A DNA stretch of 64,000 nt from Alteribacter populi (GCF_002352765.1 NZ_KZ293963.1:2006368-2070367); one strand, 5' to 3'; positions 14,354 through 24,375 are shown, counted from the first letter of the stretch. Numbers and translations are program-made. Notes: generated by a model not told the origin, from the letters alone.

Positions 14354-15376
14354 GTGTTTCGATTATCTTCTTTTTTTCAAGCGGCTTCAAATCAACTACC
14401 AACCTTAATCAATTTATTAACTGCTCTCTTTTTCGTCATTTTTTTATTTGGTGGCATTGCTCATTATATAGAGCCTGGGGTTTTCCCTGATTTGTTCGAT
14501 GGAATTTGGTGGGCGATGGTGACCATTTCAACAGTGGGCTATGGAGATTTCGTACCTGAATCAATTCCAGGAAGACTTATTGGCGTGATTCTTATTTTAA
14601 CTGGTGTTGGAATTTTTTCTTTCTTTATAACAAGTGTAGCTACTTCAGCAGTTAATGCAAAAGATAATCACGTAAAAGGGAAGCACTCGTTTCATAAAAA
14701 AGGGCATATCATCATTGTAGGGTGGAACGAACGAACCAGACTGTTACTAAATAAAATTAAGAAACAAAACTCAAAAGCCCATGTTGTGTTAATCGACGAA
14801 ACATTAGAAAAAAAGCCCTCTAACCTATCTTGGGTCCATTTTGTTAAAGGGTCAGCCAGCCATGATCATATACTACATAAAGCAAACATCCATGAGGCTT
14901 ATACGGCAATCATAACCGCTGACTCGCATGAGGAAGAAGGACTTGCCGATTCAAAAACGGTGCTTTCTTTACTTGCATTTAAAGGGGTCAACCCTAAAAT
15001 TTATACAATTGCCGAAATCATTACAGAATCACAAATATCAAACGCGAGACGAGCTGGTGCGGATGAAATCGTGCAAAGTTCAGTTCTCCTCAGTTCTTTA
15101 ATGAATAACGGTCCTGAATCTCATGGTGTAAGCCTGCTGATGCTGACTCTCTTACAAAAAGATACAAAAAATCAAATGGAATTAAAAAAACTTCCCGAAG
15201 AATGCATTGGCTTAACATATGGAGAGCTGTGTGAAGATTGGGATCTTTTTGAAGGTGAACACTTGTTAGGTATTTGGAGAGGTGATTCAGCTGAACTTCT
15301 GCCAGCTGACAGCTATGAACTAAAAGAAGGAGATCATTTAGTTGTTTTAGTAAAGAAAAAACAAACAGGCGACTAA
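14354..15376 (+). CDS. yugO: YugO-type potassium channel with RCK domain
   Basis: 340 residues from a GTG with GGGGAGG eight bases upstream; the longer reading lacks a binding site. A first membrane helix (residues 15-37) is followed by a pore loop with the selectivity filter TVGYGD (60-65), a second helix (75-100), then a Rossmann RCK/TrkA-N domain beginning IIIVGWNERTRLL and a C-terminal RCK_C part. In B. subtilis YugO releases K+ during biofilm electrical signalling. It converges with yugN. Confidence 0.9.
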   Translation: MFRLSSFFQAASNQLPTLINLLTALFFVIFLFGGIAHYIEPGVFPDLFDGIWWAMVTISTVGYGDFVPESIPGRLIGVILILTGVGIFSFFITSVATSAVNAKDNHVKGKHSFHKKGHIIIVGWNERTRLLLNKIKKQNSKAHVVLIDETLEKKPSNLSWVHFVKGSASHDHILHKANIHEAYTAIITADSHEEEGLADSKTVLSLLAFKGVNPKIYTIAEIITESQISNARRAGADEIVQSSVLLSSLMNNGPESHGVSLLMLTLLQKDTKNQMELKKLPEECIGLTYGELCEDWDLFEGEHLLGIWRGDSAELLPADSYELKEGDHLVVLVKKKQTGD

Positions 15377-15393
15377 AGAATAGTTAGTCGCCT
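15367..15393. terminator. Shared terminator of yugO and yugN
   Basis: AGGCGACTA pairs with TTAGTCGCCT across the two convergent stop codons. A T-rich run (TGTTTGTTTTTT) follows on the minus strand, so it serves yugN best. Confidence 0.7.
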
Positions 15394-15812
15394 CTTGGGT
15401 AAATTTTCATGTCGTGCAAAATAACTTGCTCCAGCTCTTTTATATATTCCTTCCCTGTGTTGATCCATTCCCCTGGGAAGTTGTCGTCTTTGTCTTCAGG
15501 TTCCGCGAACTGATTGACCCATGGATTCGGGTCATAAGTGTTATCATCGTCTTGCCCGCTTTCGTACGTGTGCGCTAATAGAAATGGTCGCCCCAGTCTA
15601 ACAATCACTCCTCTTGTGTCAAGCTCCCCTTTTGCTGCATAAAAAGGAAGCCTCACACACAAATAGCTCGATTCATCATTCATAACGTAATCAAAATACC
15701 CGTGATCATAATCCCATCCTCCACCAATCGCATAGCCAATTGGTTTTAATTTCTTTTCTAAATCAATTAGTTTAAATTCCTGATTTTCCAAGGGAGATTG
15801 GACTTCAATCAT
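15384..15812 (-). CDS. yugN: YugN-family protein
   Basis: 142 residues from the ATG at 15812 (GGGAGG just upstream). The sequence shows the family's GYAIGGGWDYDHGYFDYV block and a polar C-terminal half with DPNPWVNQF. The function of YugN is unknown. It lies between yugO and pgi as in B. subtilis, which supports the assignment. Confidence 0.85.
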   Translation of the reverse strand: MIEVQSPLENQEFKLIDLEKKLKPIGYAIGGGWDYDHGYFDYVMNDESSYLCVRLPFYAAKGELDTRGVIVRLGRPFLLAHTYESGQDDDNTYDPNPWVNQFAEPEDKDDNFPGEWINTGKEYIKELEQVILHDMKIYPRGD

Positions 15813-15930
15813 TGCCTCCCACCTCCAGAACGTTGTTTTCAATAGCATGTCCTAGGAAAGGTTTAATTATTTACTATTAGTGCTACTGGCAACATTGTTT
15901 TAGAAAAGAGTCAATGTATAACAAATTAAA

Positions 15931-15975
15931 AAATCCGTTGATAGGAGCAGTATACGCTTCATCAACGGATCTTTT
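15931..15975 (-). terminator. pgi terminator (long hairpin)
   Basis: AAATCCGTTGAT and ATCAACGGAT form a stem around an 18-base loop. On the minus strand a T-run follows the stem, downstream of pgi. Confidence 0.8.
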
Positions 15976-16049
15976 CATTCATTTTTCAACATATTTCCCG
16001 GGAAACCTTATTAATAACCGACAAAAATCGAGTAGTATACCCAAATTCC

Positions 16050-17399
16050 TTACAGTCTTTTTTCAAGCTCTGCTTTTTCTTTTTCAAAACCTGGCTTGCC
16101 GAGTAGGGCGAACATGTTTTTCTTATAGGCTTCTACTCCTGGTTGGTCAAATGGGTTCACACCAAGAATGTAACCGCTGATTGCACATGCTTTTTCGAAA
16201 AAGTATACGAGATAGCCGAAGTGGTATTCATTCAATTCTGGAATGTTTAACACTAAGTTTGGAACGTTACCGTCCATATGCGCTAGCATCGTACCTTCAT
16301 AAGCCCTTTTGTTAACAAAGTCCATTGTTTCTCCAGCAAGATAATTAAGTTTATCTAGGTCGTCTTTTGCTTCTGTGATCTTCAATTCTTCACGTACATT
16401 TTCTACATTAAGAACTGTTTCAAAAAGGTCGCGACGCCCGTCTTGAACGTACTGACCTAGGGAATGTAGGTCTGTTGAAAAGTCCGCTGCGGCCGGGAAA
16501 ATTCCTTTACCGTCTTTCCCTTCACTTTCTCCGTACAATTGCTTCCACCATTCACTTACATAGTGTAAAGCTGGCTCATAGTTTACCATGAGCTCAATCG
16601 TCTTTCCTTTGTTGTAAAGAGCATTTCGTACGGCAGCATATTGATAAGCTTCATTTTCAACAAGGTTCGGACTACTGTATGCTTCACGAGCATCCGTTGC
16701 TCCTTGCATCATCGATTCAATGTTTAACCCACTTGCAGCAATTGGCAGAAGTCCCACAGCTGTTAAAACAGAAAAGCGGCCGCCGACATCATCAGGGATT
16801 ATAAATGATTCGTACCCTTCTTCAATTGCAAGCTGCTTTAAAGCACCTTTTTCTTTATCCGTTGTTGCATAAATACGTTTGCGTGCTTCCTCAATTCCGT
16901 ATTTTTTCTCTAAAAACTCACGGAATATACGGAATGCAATTGCCGGTTCTGTAGTTGTTCCGGATTTTGAAATGACGTTAACCGATACGTCTTTTCCTTC
17001 TAGCACATCAAAAAGATCGCGAACATAAGTAGAACTGATATTATTTCCTACAAAGATAACTTGTGGAGCGTTACGTTGTTCTTTTTCTAACACGTTATAA
17101 AATGAATGGTTGAGGGCTTCAATAGCAGCTCTTGCACCGAGATAAGAACCGCCAATCCCGATCACCAGTAAAATATCGGAGTCGGACTTGATTTTCTCTG
17201 CTGATTTTTGAATGCGGGAAAACTCTTCTTTATCGTAGTTAACAGGAAGGTCTATCCATCCTAAGAAGTCATTTCCAGCACCTGTACCGTTATGTAAAGC
17301 TTCATGAGCTGACTTAATCGCTCCAGACAATTGCTCTACTTCGCGTTGAGAGACAAAGTGAGACGCTTTTTTGTAGTCAAACGAAATCGTTTTTGACAT
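16050..17399 (-). CDS. pgi: Glucose-6-phosphate isomerase
   Basis: 449 residues, the usual length for Bacillus Pgi, from the ATG with GAGGT upstream. Interconverts glucose-6-phosphate and fructose-6-phosphate in the cytosol. Diagnostic segments are IGIGGSYLGARAAIEAL, VISKSGTTTEPAIAFR, GGRFSVLTAVGLLP and the C-terminal GVNPFDQPGVEAYK with the catalytic Lys. The neighbours yugN and yugJ match B. subtilis. Confidence 0.97.
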   Translation of the reverse strand: MSKTISFDYKKASHFVSQREVEQLSGAIKSAHEALHNGTGAGNDFLGWIDLPVNYDKEEFSRIQKSAEKIKSDSDILLVIGIGGSYLGARAAIEALNHSFYNVLEKEQRNAPQVIFVGNNISSTYVRDLFDVLEGKDVSVNVISKSGTTTEPAIAFRIFREFLEKKYGIEEARKRIYATTDKEKGALKQLAIEEGYESFIIPDDVGGRFSVLTAVGLLPIAASGLNIESMMQGATDAREAYSSPNLVENEAYQYAAVRNALYNKGKTIELMVNYEPALHYVSEWWKQLYGESEGKDGKGIFPAAADFSTDLHSLGQYVQDGRRDLFETVLNVENVREELKITEAKDDLDKLNYLAGETMDFVNKRAYEGTMLAHMDGNVPNLVLNIPELNEYHFGYLVYFFEKACAISGYILGVNPFDQPGVEAYKKNMFALLGKPGFEKEKAELEKRL

Positions 17400-17715
17400 A
17401 TTGATACCTCCATTGATGAGAAACGCTATTTTTACTCTTCCACTTTTCACTTTATTAAAACAACCCTAATTAATCAAGCGCATATATAATTATAAGCGTA
17501 TCCAATAAAAAAAAAAAAAAACAGCTGGTTTTCTGCGTTAACTTTCTGCGCTTGTTTTAAAGTTTCATGGATGATTTCTTTGGCTCTTTTCTAAAACATT
17601 GTTGCTATTTGTTTCTTGAGCGTTTTAATAAGTGCAGCGTAAAGGTAGCTGTCCGATTATAGTTTCTGATCTTTTAAAAATAAAGACACTCATTAAGAGT
17701 GCCCTTAGTTAACCA
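17400..17715. other. Intergenic region with a 15-base A run, a repeat fragment and a terminator
   Basis: No gene is seen. It holds an A-homopolymer at about 17507-17521, a fragment GCGTAAAGGTAGCTGTCC (about 17637-17654) shared with four other gaps in this window, and the yugJ terminator (GACACTC/GAGTGCC, 17676-17703) with its T-run on the minus strand. Confidence 0.7.
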
Positions 17716-18888
17716 TTATAATGCTGCATTTAAAATTGCAACAACGTCTTCTTTTTCCAAAGCATTAAAGTTTCCAAATGGGCCTCTTGCCATCGCTTTG
17801 TCGGCCATTTCACCGATTCGGCTATCATCAATGTCATAATCGGCGAGACGGTTGGGTGCTCCTAAACTGCTCCAAAATTGTTCTAAGCGTTCAATACCTT
17901 CTTCAGCAACTTGACGGTCCGATTTACCTTCAGTGCTAATCCCCCATACATTCACGGCAAGCTGAACTAATTTGCGCTCTCCTTTGTCCAAATGATGTCT
18001 CATCCATTGCGGGAATAAAATCGCAAGTCCTCCTGCGTGAGGAATATCGTAAACAGCAGAGACGGCGTGCTCAATGTTGTGTGATGCCCAGTCTCCTCGA
18101 GCCCCCATTTGCAGTGTTCCGTTTAAGGCAATGGTACCAGAATAAAGGATCGTTTCACGAAGCTTTACATCATCTAAGTTTTCGACCAGCTCTGGTCCTG
18201 CTTCGATCACTGTTTTGAGGACAGCTTCACACATATTTTCTTGTAGTGGTGTGTTTGTTTGCACGTGAAAGTACTGTTCAAATACGTGACTCATCATGTC
18301 AACGATCCCATAAATCGTATGATCCTTTGGAACCGAAAGCGTATTTGCTGGGTCAAGGATCGAAAATTTCGGGAACACAAGTGGGCTTCCCCATCCATAT
18401 TTCTCATGGGTTTCCCAGTTTGTTATAACAGACCCTGAATTCATTTCAGAACCCGTTGCGGCTAACGTAAGGACCGTTCCGAACGGTAGCGCATCTTCAG
18501 GTGTTTCTTTTTTCGTTACTAAATCCCAAGCATCACCATCGTATTTTGCCCCGGCAGCAATCGCTTTCGTACAGTCAATAACACTGCCGCCCCCGACAGC
18601 TAATAGGACGTCAATCTCATCTGTTTTACAAATTTCTACGCCTTTATGTACTGTATCAAGACGTGGGTTTGGTTCTACCCCTGCCAATTCACTGACCTTA
18701 AAACCAGCTTCATTTAAAAGAGTCGTTACTTCTTCATGAAGACCGTTACGTTTAATACTTCCTCCTCCATAAACAAGAAGAATTTTATTTCCAAATAGCA
18801 TTAATTGATTTACAAGCTGTTCTTTTACTTGTCCTTGACCAAAAATAAGTCGAGTCGGATTTTGATAAATAAAGTTATCCAATGTCAT
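17716..18888 (-). CDS. yugJ: Iron-containing alcohol dehydrogenase, YugJ-type
   Basis: About 390 residues of the Fe-ADH family; oxidises or reduces alcohol/aldehyde pairs with NAD(P)H (butanol-dehydrogenase type). The nucleotide loop is AVGGGSVIDCTKAIA, and metal ligands fall in DMMSHVFEQY and the SHNIEHAVSAVYDIPHAGGLA block. B. subtilis carries two adjacent copies (yugJ, yugK); here there is one. The AAGGAG site is only two bases from this ATG and fits better a TTG at 18882, so the protein may begin DNFIYQNP. Confidence 0.9.
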   Translation of the reverse strand: MTLDNFIYQNPTRLIFGQGQVKEQLVNQLMLFGNKILLVYGGGSIKRNGLHEEVTTLLNEAGFKVSELAGVEPNPRLDTVHKGVEICKTDEIDVLLAVGGGSVIDCTKAIAAGAKYDGDAWDLVTKKETPEDALPFGTVLTLAATGSEMNSGSVITNWETHEKYGWGSPLVFPKFSILDPANTLSVPKDHTIYGIVDMMSHVFEQYFHVQTNTPLQENMCEAVLKTVIEAGPELVENLDDVKLRETILYSGTIALNGTLQMGARGDWASHNIEHAVSAVYDIPHAGGLAILFPQWMRHHLDKGERKLVQLAVNVWGISTEGKSDRQVAEEGIERLEQFWSSLGAPNRLADYDIDDSRIGEMADKAMARGPFGNFNALEKEDVVAILNAAL

Positions 18889-19074
18889 CACTCCTTTATC
18901 AGATTTAAGTCCCTTTTATTATCTACTATGACAAAAGGATATGTAAAGAAATCTGCCGGCGGCGTTATTTTTTTGTTTAAATGCATAATTCGATTCATGT
19001 TTATTCATTATAAGGAAAGGAGCATTACGCTTCTTTAAAAAATGAGTGAACCCCTATAAGGAGGTGAGGAGCGA

Positions 19075-19302
19075 ATGAGCGGTATTCAACGCACAGCTCT
19101 TGTTTTGTCCATTATCGGAGCAGTAAACTGGGGCTTAATCGGATTCTTCCGGTTTGACCTTATAGCAGCCATCTTCGGTGGTCAAGCTGCCGGTTTTTCA
19201 CGTTTCATCTATGCTATTGTCGGATTGGCTGGGTTATATTGTATCTCCATTCTATTCAAGCCAGACGAAGAGTTGGAACGTAGTCCAGAACCCCAACGGT
19301 AG
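19075..19302 (+). CDS. yuzA: YuzA, DUF378 membrane protein
   Basis: 75 residues with the DUF378 signature (IGAVNWGLIGFFRFDLIAAI) and two membrane helices. The start has AAGGAGGTGAGGAG upstream. The function is unknown. Its place between yugJ and yugI matches B. subtilis. Confidence 0.9.
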   Translation: MSGIQRTALVLSIIGAVNWGLIGFFRFDLIAAIFGGQAAGFSRFIYAIVGLAGLYCISILFKPDEELERSPEPQR

Positions 19303-19386
19303 TCGATATCAACACCATTCGGTCCCATTCCTTTCAAGGGTCCTGATGTTAAATGGAAGCGCTTTGTCAAGACAGGCAGAATAGCT

Positions 19387-19422
19387 AAAAAAAGAGGCAA
19401 CTCTCGGGAGCTGCCTCTTTTT
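19387..19422. terminator. Bidirectional terminator between yuzA and yugI
   Basis: AAAAAGAGGCA and TGCCTCTTTTT form the stem around CTCTCGGGAGC, with T-runs on both strands. Confidence 0.85.
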
Positions 19423-19452
19423 GTCTTGGAAAGTAGGATTCTGGGTAAATCC

Positions 19453-19878
19453 TTATTTTTTTGCGCGCTTATTTAAGTCAGCTTGAATTTCGTTAGACTG
19501 CTTCAACCAACCTTTGAGTTTTTCTTCAAGAGTGTTAAATCCTTGAGGCTTCTCATTTGTGTGACGTTTACCACCGCCACCTCCGCCTTGTGCTGGGCGC
19601 TTTGGACGTTCTTGACGTGCTGGACGCTCCGGCTTAGGTTGCGTTTCACGGATAGATAGTGAAATTTTGCCTGATTCTTCATCTATAGACAATACTTTCA
19701 CTTTTACTTCGTCGCCAACAGAAAGGTGTTCATTAATATCTTTAACGAACCCGTGAGCGATGTGTGAAATGTGAACTAGACCCTGTTTATCTTGATCTAA
19801 GGCTACGAACGCACCAAAAGGTTTAATCCCAGTTACTTTTCCTTCGACAATACTGCCAACTTCATAATTACTTGACAT
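19453..19878 (-). CDS. yugI: S1-domain RNA-binding protein (general stress protein 13)
   Basis: 141 residues. An S1 RNA-binding domain spans residues 5-75 (VGSIVEGKVTGIKPFGAFVA, then GLVHISHIAHGFV and KVKVLSIDEESGKISLSIR), followed by a basic, Pro/Gln/Gly-rich linker and a short helix. YugI is ribosome-associated in B. subtilis. It is convergent with yuzA. Confidence 0.92.
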   Translation of the reverse strand: MSSNYEVGSIVEGKVTGIKPFGAFVALDQDKQGLVHISHIAHGFVKDINEHLSVGDEVKVKVLSIDEESGKISLSIRETQPKPERPARQERPKRPAQGGGGGGKRHTNEKPQGFNTLEEKLKGWLKQSNEIQADLNKRAKK

Positions 19879-20017
19879 GAGAACAACTCCTATAGCTATT
19901 TATTAACTGGTTAATTATATCACAGCTTTTTCATCGTGACAAAAAGGGATTATTTCCATTACACCTAAATACATACAGGCTTCAATCATTTCTTAGTAAT
20001 AAAGGAGGTGACAGTCG

Positions 20018-20046
20018 TTGACATCGTTGGTGTAACGCTTTATAGT
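20018..20046 (+). promoter_or_regulatory. SigA-type promoter of the NSS transporter
   Basis: TTGACA, a 17-base spacer, then TATAGT, about 100 bases before the start codon. Confidence 0.75.
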
Positions 20047-20147
20047 ATAAAAATATTGCAGTGAAAAACATCATTTTTCTGAATTTTCTAGTCAGAATAT
20101 TCCTTTCACACACATTTCTTTATTACAGAGAAAAAGGAGGTTTTTTT

Positions 20148-21494
20148 ATGTCCCAAAAACAAGATCAGTGGACATCTAAGCTCGGTTTTATTTTAGCAGC
20201 TGCCGGCTCTGCTATTGGCCTAGGAGCGATTTGGAAACTACCTTATGTAGCAGGCACGAGTGGTGGTGGAGCATTCTTTTTGATCTTCCTACTATTCACA
20301 ATCTTTTTAGGTTTGCCCTTGTTACTTACAGAATTTACGATTGGGCGTAAAACTCAGCATGAAGCCATTACGGCTTATCGGATGTTAGCACCTGGTACTT
20401 TTTGGCATTGGATTGGAAAGCTCGGAGTTGCTACATCTTTTATTTTATTGTCTTTTTATAGCGTTGTTGGTGGTTGGATTGTCATATATTTAACTCGAGC
20501 CATTACGGAAGGTCTTGCTGGAAGAGAAGGAACTGAGTTTGAGCAACTATTTGGACAAACGATAAGTAATCCGTTTTTAGCCGTGTTTGCTCATTTAATC
20601 TTTATGGTTTTGACAATCTTAGTTGTTCGAGGTGGTGTTCAAAAAGGAATCGAGCGATTTAGTAAGATTATGATGCCGGCCTTATTTATTTTATTTCTTA
20701 TTATCGTGATCCGTTCTGTAACACTCCCAGGTGCTATGGAAGGTGTCGAATTCTTCTTAATGCCTGATTTTTCTTCTGTCACCGGTGAAACAATTCTATT
20801 TGCATTAGGACAAGCATTTTTCTCATTAAGTCTCGGTGTTTCGATTATGGTTACCTATAGTTCATATTTGAAATCATCTGAAAGTTTGCCACGTTCTGCA
20901 GTGTCAATTGTCGGCTTAACGATTTTTATTTCTATTTTAGCAGGGCTTGCCATTTTCCCGGCAGTTTTTTCATTCGGTCTGGAGCCCGCAGAAGGGCCAC
21001 CGTTAATCTTCATCGTCTTACCTACAGTCTTTAGTGCGATCCCATTTGGAAGTGTGTTCTTTGTAGCGTTCATGGCGTTGCTATTGTTCGCAACATTAAC
21101 TTCCGCATTTTCTTTATTAGAAATGGTCGTCGCTTCGGTTACAAAAAATGATCCGACAAAGCGAAATAAAGCTGCATGGACTATTGGTTTATTAATATTT
21201 GTAATGGGAATTCCCTCTGCCCTTTCCTACGGTGTAATGGGAGATGTACTGATATTCGGGAACAATTTCTTTGACGCACTAGACTTCCTGGTAAGTAATA
21301 TTATGCTTCCACTAGGAGCCTTATTAATCGCGATATTCGCACCGCTAAAAATCAAGAAAGATGAACTGTATGAGGAAATCCAAAAAAGTTCGAGTATAAA
21401 ACGAGGCCTATTTAATACATGGTATATCCTCGTCAAATACGTCACACCAGTCGCAATTATTATCGCCTTCCTCAACGTTCTTGGGATTATTTAA
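20148..21494 (+). CDS. Sodium-dependent transporter of the NSS/SNF family
   Basis: 448 residues with about 11-12 membrane helices. The first helix carries the hallmark SKLGFILAAAGSAIGLGAIW and the unwound binding-site region of LeuT-type transporters; TYSSYLKSS and a VFFVAF helix follow. It imports an amino acid or similar compound with Na+. The substrate cannot be told from sequence. The start at 20148 follows AAAGGAGG; the longer reading is unsupported. Related B. subtilis proteins are YhdH and YocR. Confidence 0.9.
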   Translation: MSQKQDQWTSKLGFILAAAGSAIGLGAIWKLPYVAGTSGGGAFFLIFLLFTIFLGLPLLLTEFTIGRKTQHEAITAYRMLAPGTFWHWIGKLGVATSFILLSFYSVVGGWIVIYLTRAITEGLAGREGTEFEQLFGQTISNPFLAVFAHLIFMVLTILVVRGGVQKGIERFSKIMMPALFILFLIIVIRSVTLPGAMEGVEFFLMPDFSSVTGETILFALGQAFFSLSLGVSIMVTYSSYLKSSESLPRSAVSIVGLTIFISILAGLAIFPAVFSFGLEPAEGPPLIFIVLPTVFSAIPFGSVFFVAFMALLLFATLTSAFSLLEMVVASVTKNDPTKRNKAAWTIGLLIFVMGIPSALSYGVMGDVLIFGNNFFDALDFLVSNIMLPLGALLIAIFAPLKIKKDELYEEIQKSSSIKRGLFNTWYILVKYVTPVAIIIAFLNVLGII

Positions 21495-21499
21495 CTTTC

Positions 21500-21592
21500 A
21501 AGGGACAGGCCCCCCTTGTGGTGCCTGTCCCCCGAACAATTGTGTAAAATGGCTGGCTCCTCTTGACAGGAGCCGCCCTTTGTTATTTTTTT
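21500..21592 (+). terminator. Dispersed palindromic unit and terminator after the NSS transporter
   Basis: A GGGACAGGCCCCCC...GGTGCCTGTCCC unit (21500-21535) is followed by a clean terminator, GGCTCCT/AGGAGCC (21555-21574), and a T-rich run. The rest of the gap to 21866 shows no gene; it ends with the weak GAGC-type hairpin of alaT. Confidence 0.7.
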
Positions 21593-21866
21593 GCTCCTTA
21601 ATGTATAGTTTTATGCAGGGTGGATACAATGATAAATGTATACAATCTAGTATTCCCCCTTTTAACAAGGTGAGAGAGTTGAACTTTTACTCTCTTATCT
21701 TGTTTTTTTATCTTCTCTCTATTAGCAATTCTGATATTAGAAATTCTACACCAGTCAGACTTTATTCCACACAAAAGTGAAATTATCCGACACCAAAATT
21801 GATTTTTTCCACCTAAAAACTAACTTTTCACCTTTTATAAAAAGAGCATTCTACAATCAGCGCTCA

Positions 21867-23048
21867 TCACCGTATTTTCCCCAAAAAACTGTCAATCCTC
21901 TCAACCGCCTCTTCTAGCTGAGATAAAGAACTAGCATAGGAGCAACGGATATGGCCTTCGCCACCAGCACCAAACACATTTCCCGGTACGACCGCGACCC
22001 TTTCATCAAAAAGTAACTTTTCAGCGAAAGCTTCTGAGGATAGCCCTGTTGATTCTATAGATGGAAAAGCATAAAACGCGCCACCTGGTTTATGACAGGT
22101 GAGACCGATTTCCTTTAACGAACTTACAAAGAAATTCCGACGTTGCCTGTAGCTCTCGATCATTTCCAGCATTTCTTCTTTTCCATTTTTCAGGGCTTCT
22201 ATCGCACCATATTGAGCCATAGTCGACGCGCACATCATCGCATATTGGTGAATTTTCAGCATACCCGAAGCAAGGTGTGAAGGTGCAGTTACATACCCTA
22301 ATCGCCATCCTGTCATCGCAAAGGCTTTTGAAAAGCCGGAAATTAATATCGTCCTCTCCCACATCCCATCTAGACTCGGGACACTTACGTGCTGATTATC
22401 GTAGGTCATCTCAGCATAAATTTCATCAGAATAGACAAGCAAGTCATGGCGTTTAATAACTGCAGCAACTTTCTCCAGCTCTAATTTTGACATGATTGTA
22501 CCAGTGGGGTTATTTGGAAAACAAAGTAAAATCGCTTTCGTTTTTTCAGTGACACATCGTTCAATCTGTTCTGCGGTTACTTTAAAGCCGTTTTCAATCG
22601 AAGTTGCCACAGGGACTGGAACTCCACCGACTAAAGAAACAAGAGGGGCGTAGGATACGAAGCTTGGTTCAACAATCAACACTTCTTCACCTGGGTTCAC
22701 AGTTGCCCGCAATGCAAGATCAATGGCTTCACTTGCTCCAGCTGTTACGATGATTTCATCGGACGGATTATACAGAGTCTCAAATTCATTCTCTAAGTAA
22801 CGAGAAATCGCTTCTCGAAGTTCGAGCATGCCTGCATTCGCTGTATACGAGGTAATTCCTCTTTCTAAAGAAGCGATACTTGCTTCGCGCACGTTCCATG
22901 GAGTCGAATAGTCTGGTTCTCCCACACCTAACGAAATGATATTGTCCATCGAGGACGCCAAGTCGAAAAACTTTCGAATCCCCGACGGCTGAATTCGTTT
23001 TACCGCGCTTGATAAATATTGATTGGATTTTTCTTGTGATGACGTCAT
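21867..23048 (-). CDS. alaT: Alanine transaminase-type PLP aminotransferase
   Basis: 393 residues, fold type I class I/II aminotransferase. The PLP-binding Lys is K241 in ISGFSKAFAMTGWRLGYV. FPNNPTGT (177-184) and the C-terminal RCSYA with the carboxylate-binding Arg are present. In B. subtilis AlaT makes alanine from pyruvate. It overlaps the alaR stop codon, so the two are one operon. Confidence 0.88.
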   Translation of the reverse strand: MTSSQEKSNQYLSSAVKRIQPSGIRKFFDLASSMDNIISLGVGEPDYSTPWNVREASIASLERGITSYTANAGMLELREAISRYLENEFETLYNPSDEIIVTAGASEAIDLALRATVNPGEEVLIVEPSFVSYAPLVSLVGGVPVPVATSIENGFKVTAEQIERCVTEKTKAILLCFPNNPTGTIMSKLELEKVAAVIKRHDLLVYSDEIYAEMTYDNQHVSVPSLDGMWERTILISGFSKAFAMTGWRLGYVTAPSHLASGMLKIHQYAMMCASTMAQYGAIEALKNGKEEMLEMIESYRQRRNFFVSSLKEIGLTCHKPGGAFYAFPSIESTGLSSEAFAEKLLFDERVAVVPGNVFGAGGEGHIRCSYASSLSQLEEAVERIDSFLGKIR

Positions 23049-23536
23049 GGCGATACCACAATCCGATGGTCTTCATCCCCGTCTTCAAAAACGACACCAT
23101 CGTGCTTGTATTTTTTCAACTGAAAGTGTGTCGTTGTAGATAAAACCGATTCCAATGTTGATAATTTTTCAGAAACAAACTGCCCGACCTCAGACATTGT
23201 TGTTCCTTCAATCACGACTGATAAATCATATGTACCCGACATGAGGTATAACGCTTTTACTTCTTTAAAACGGTAAATGCGCTCAGCGACTTCATCAAAA
23301 CCGACGCCTCGTTTTGGTTGAACTTTTACATCAATCATCGCAGTTATTCCTTCTGGGCTATCTACTTTTGTCCAGTCAACAATTCCAGAATAACCGAGGA
23401 TCACCTTTCTTTTCTCCAAATCACTCATTCGTTCTTCTACTTTTTCGACCGTTAAATCAAGCATTTTAGCTATCGTGATTACAGGCATTCGGCCGTTTTT
23501 TTCTAAAAGCCTGAGCAGTTCCATTTCTTTTTCCAT
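23045..23536 (-). CDS. alaR: Lrp/AsnC-family regulator of alaT
   Basis: 163 residues. An N-terminal winged helix (residues 3-55, KNGRMPVITIAKMLDLT) is followed by the RAM ligand-binding ferredoxin-like domain (VDWTKVDSPEGITAMIDVKV to the end). It starts after GGAGGAG and overlaps alaT by four bases. AlaR activates alaT in B. subtilis; probably alanine-responsive here too. Confidence 0.88.
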   Translation of the reverse strand: MEKEMELLRLLEKNGRMPVITIAKMLDLTVEKVEERMSDLEKRKVILGYSGIVDWTKVDSPEGITAMIDVKVQPKRGVGFDEVAERIYRFKEVKALYLMSGTYDLSVVIEGTTMSEVGQFVSEKLSTLESVLSTTTHFQLKKYKHDGVVFEDGDEDHRIVVSP

Positions 23537-23686
23537 AATCTAGCTCCTCCAGTTCGTTTATCTATGTTTTGACAATCCCGGTTATGGGAAAATTAAATCA
23601 TGTGTCTTTTAAGCGAAAACTATATCTTTAATACTGCAATTCATACTCGTGCCGTTTATTTTAACAGAAAGGAAGGCTCCTTTACT

Positions 23687-24298
23687 ATGGTTGATAAGAA
23701 CGAAAATCCTCATGTAACCGAATATGACCACGTCGCTTTATTATTAATCGACGTGGTCAACGATTTAGAATTTGAAGACGGTGAAAAGCTTTTAAGACAT
23801 GCAAGACCTATGGCGGAAAGAACTGCTTCCTTAAAAAAGCGAGCTAAACAATTAAACATTCCTGTTCTATATGTGAATGATAATTACGGACGATGGCAGT
23901 CAGATTTTCAAACACTGGTCAATCACTGTTTAACAGAAAATGTAAGGGGGAAAGAAATTACAGAACTTCTCATCCCGGAGGAAGACGATTACTTTGTCTT
24001 AAAACCACAATTCTCTGCGTTTTTTAATACACCATTAGACTTGCTTTTGGAGTACCTTAACGTGAAATCGCTCATTATTTCAGGATTAGCGGGTAATATG
24101 TGTGTTCACTTTACTGCAAATGATGCGTATATGCGCGGCTATAAACTGTACATTCCCTCCGATTGTGTCGCTTCGAACCATGAGGAAGATAATCGTGAAG
24201 CTCTTAACTTGATGGAGCATGTCCTAAATGCTGAAACAACACGGTCAGACAAAATGGATTTAGAAGCAATCAAATATTACTGGCGAGACCAAGCATAA
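23687..24298 (+). CDS. Isochorismatase-like cysteine hydrolase
   Basis: 203 residues. The catalytic triad of the family is visible: Asp in ALLLIDVVNDLEF, Lys in YFVLKPQFSAF and Cys in SGLAGNMCVHFTA. It hydrolyses a small amide or ester; the substrate is unknown (nicotinamidase, ureidoacrylate or other). The start at 23687 is set by GGAAGG upstream; the longer reading lacks a site. Confidence 0.85.
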   Translation: MVDKNENPHVTEYDHVALLLIDVVNDLEFEDGEKLLRHARPMAERTASLKKRAKQLNIPVLYVNDNYGRWQSDFQTLVNHCLTENVRGKEITELLIPEEDDYFVLKPQFSAFFNTPLDLLLEYLNVKSLIISGLAGNMCVHFTANDAYMRGYKLYIPSDCVASNHEEDNREALNLMEHVLNAETTRSDKMDLEAIKYYWRDQA

Positions 24299-24342
24299 AA
24301 ACAACGTAAAGAAAAAGCTCAAAACAAATATCATTCCAATTT

Positions 24343-24375
24343 AAAAGACCTCAAGGTTTTTTTCCTCGAGGTCTT
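24343..24375. terminator. Bidirectional terminator between the hydrolase gene and fixX
   Basis: AAGACCTC pairs with GAGGTCTT around a T-rich loop, between two convergent genes. Confidence 0.75.
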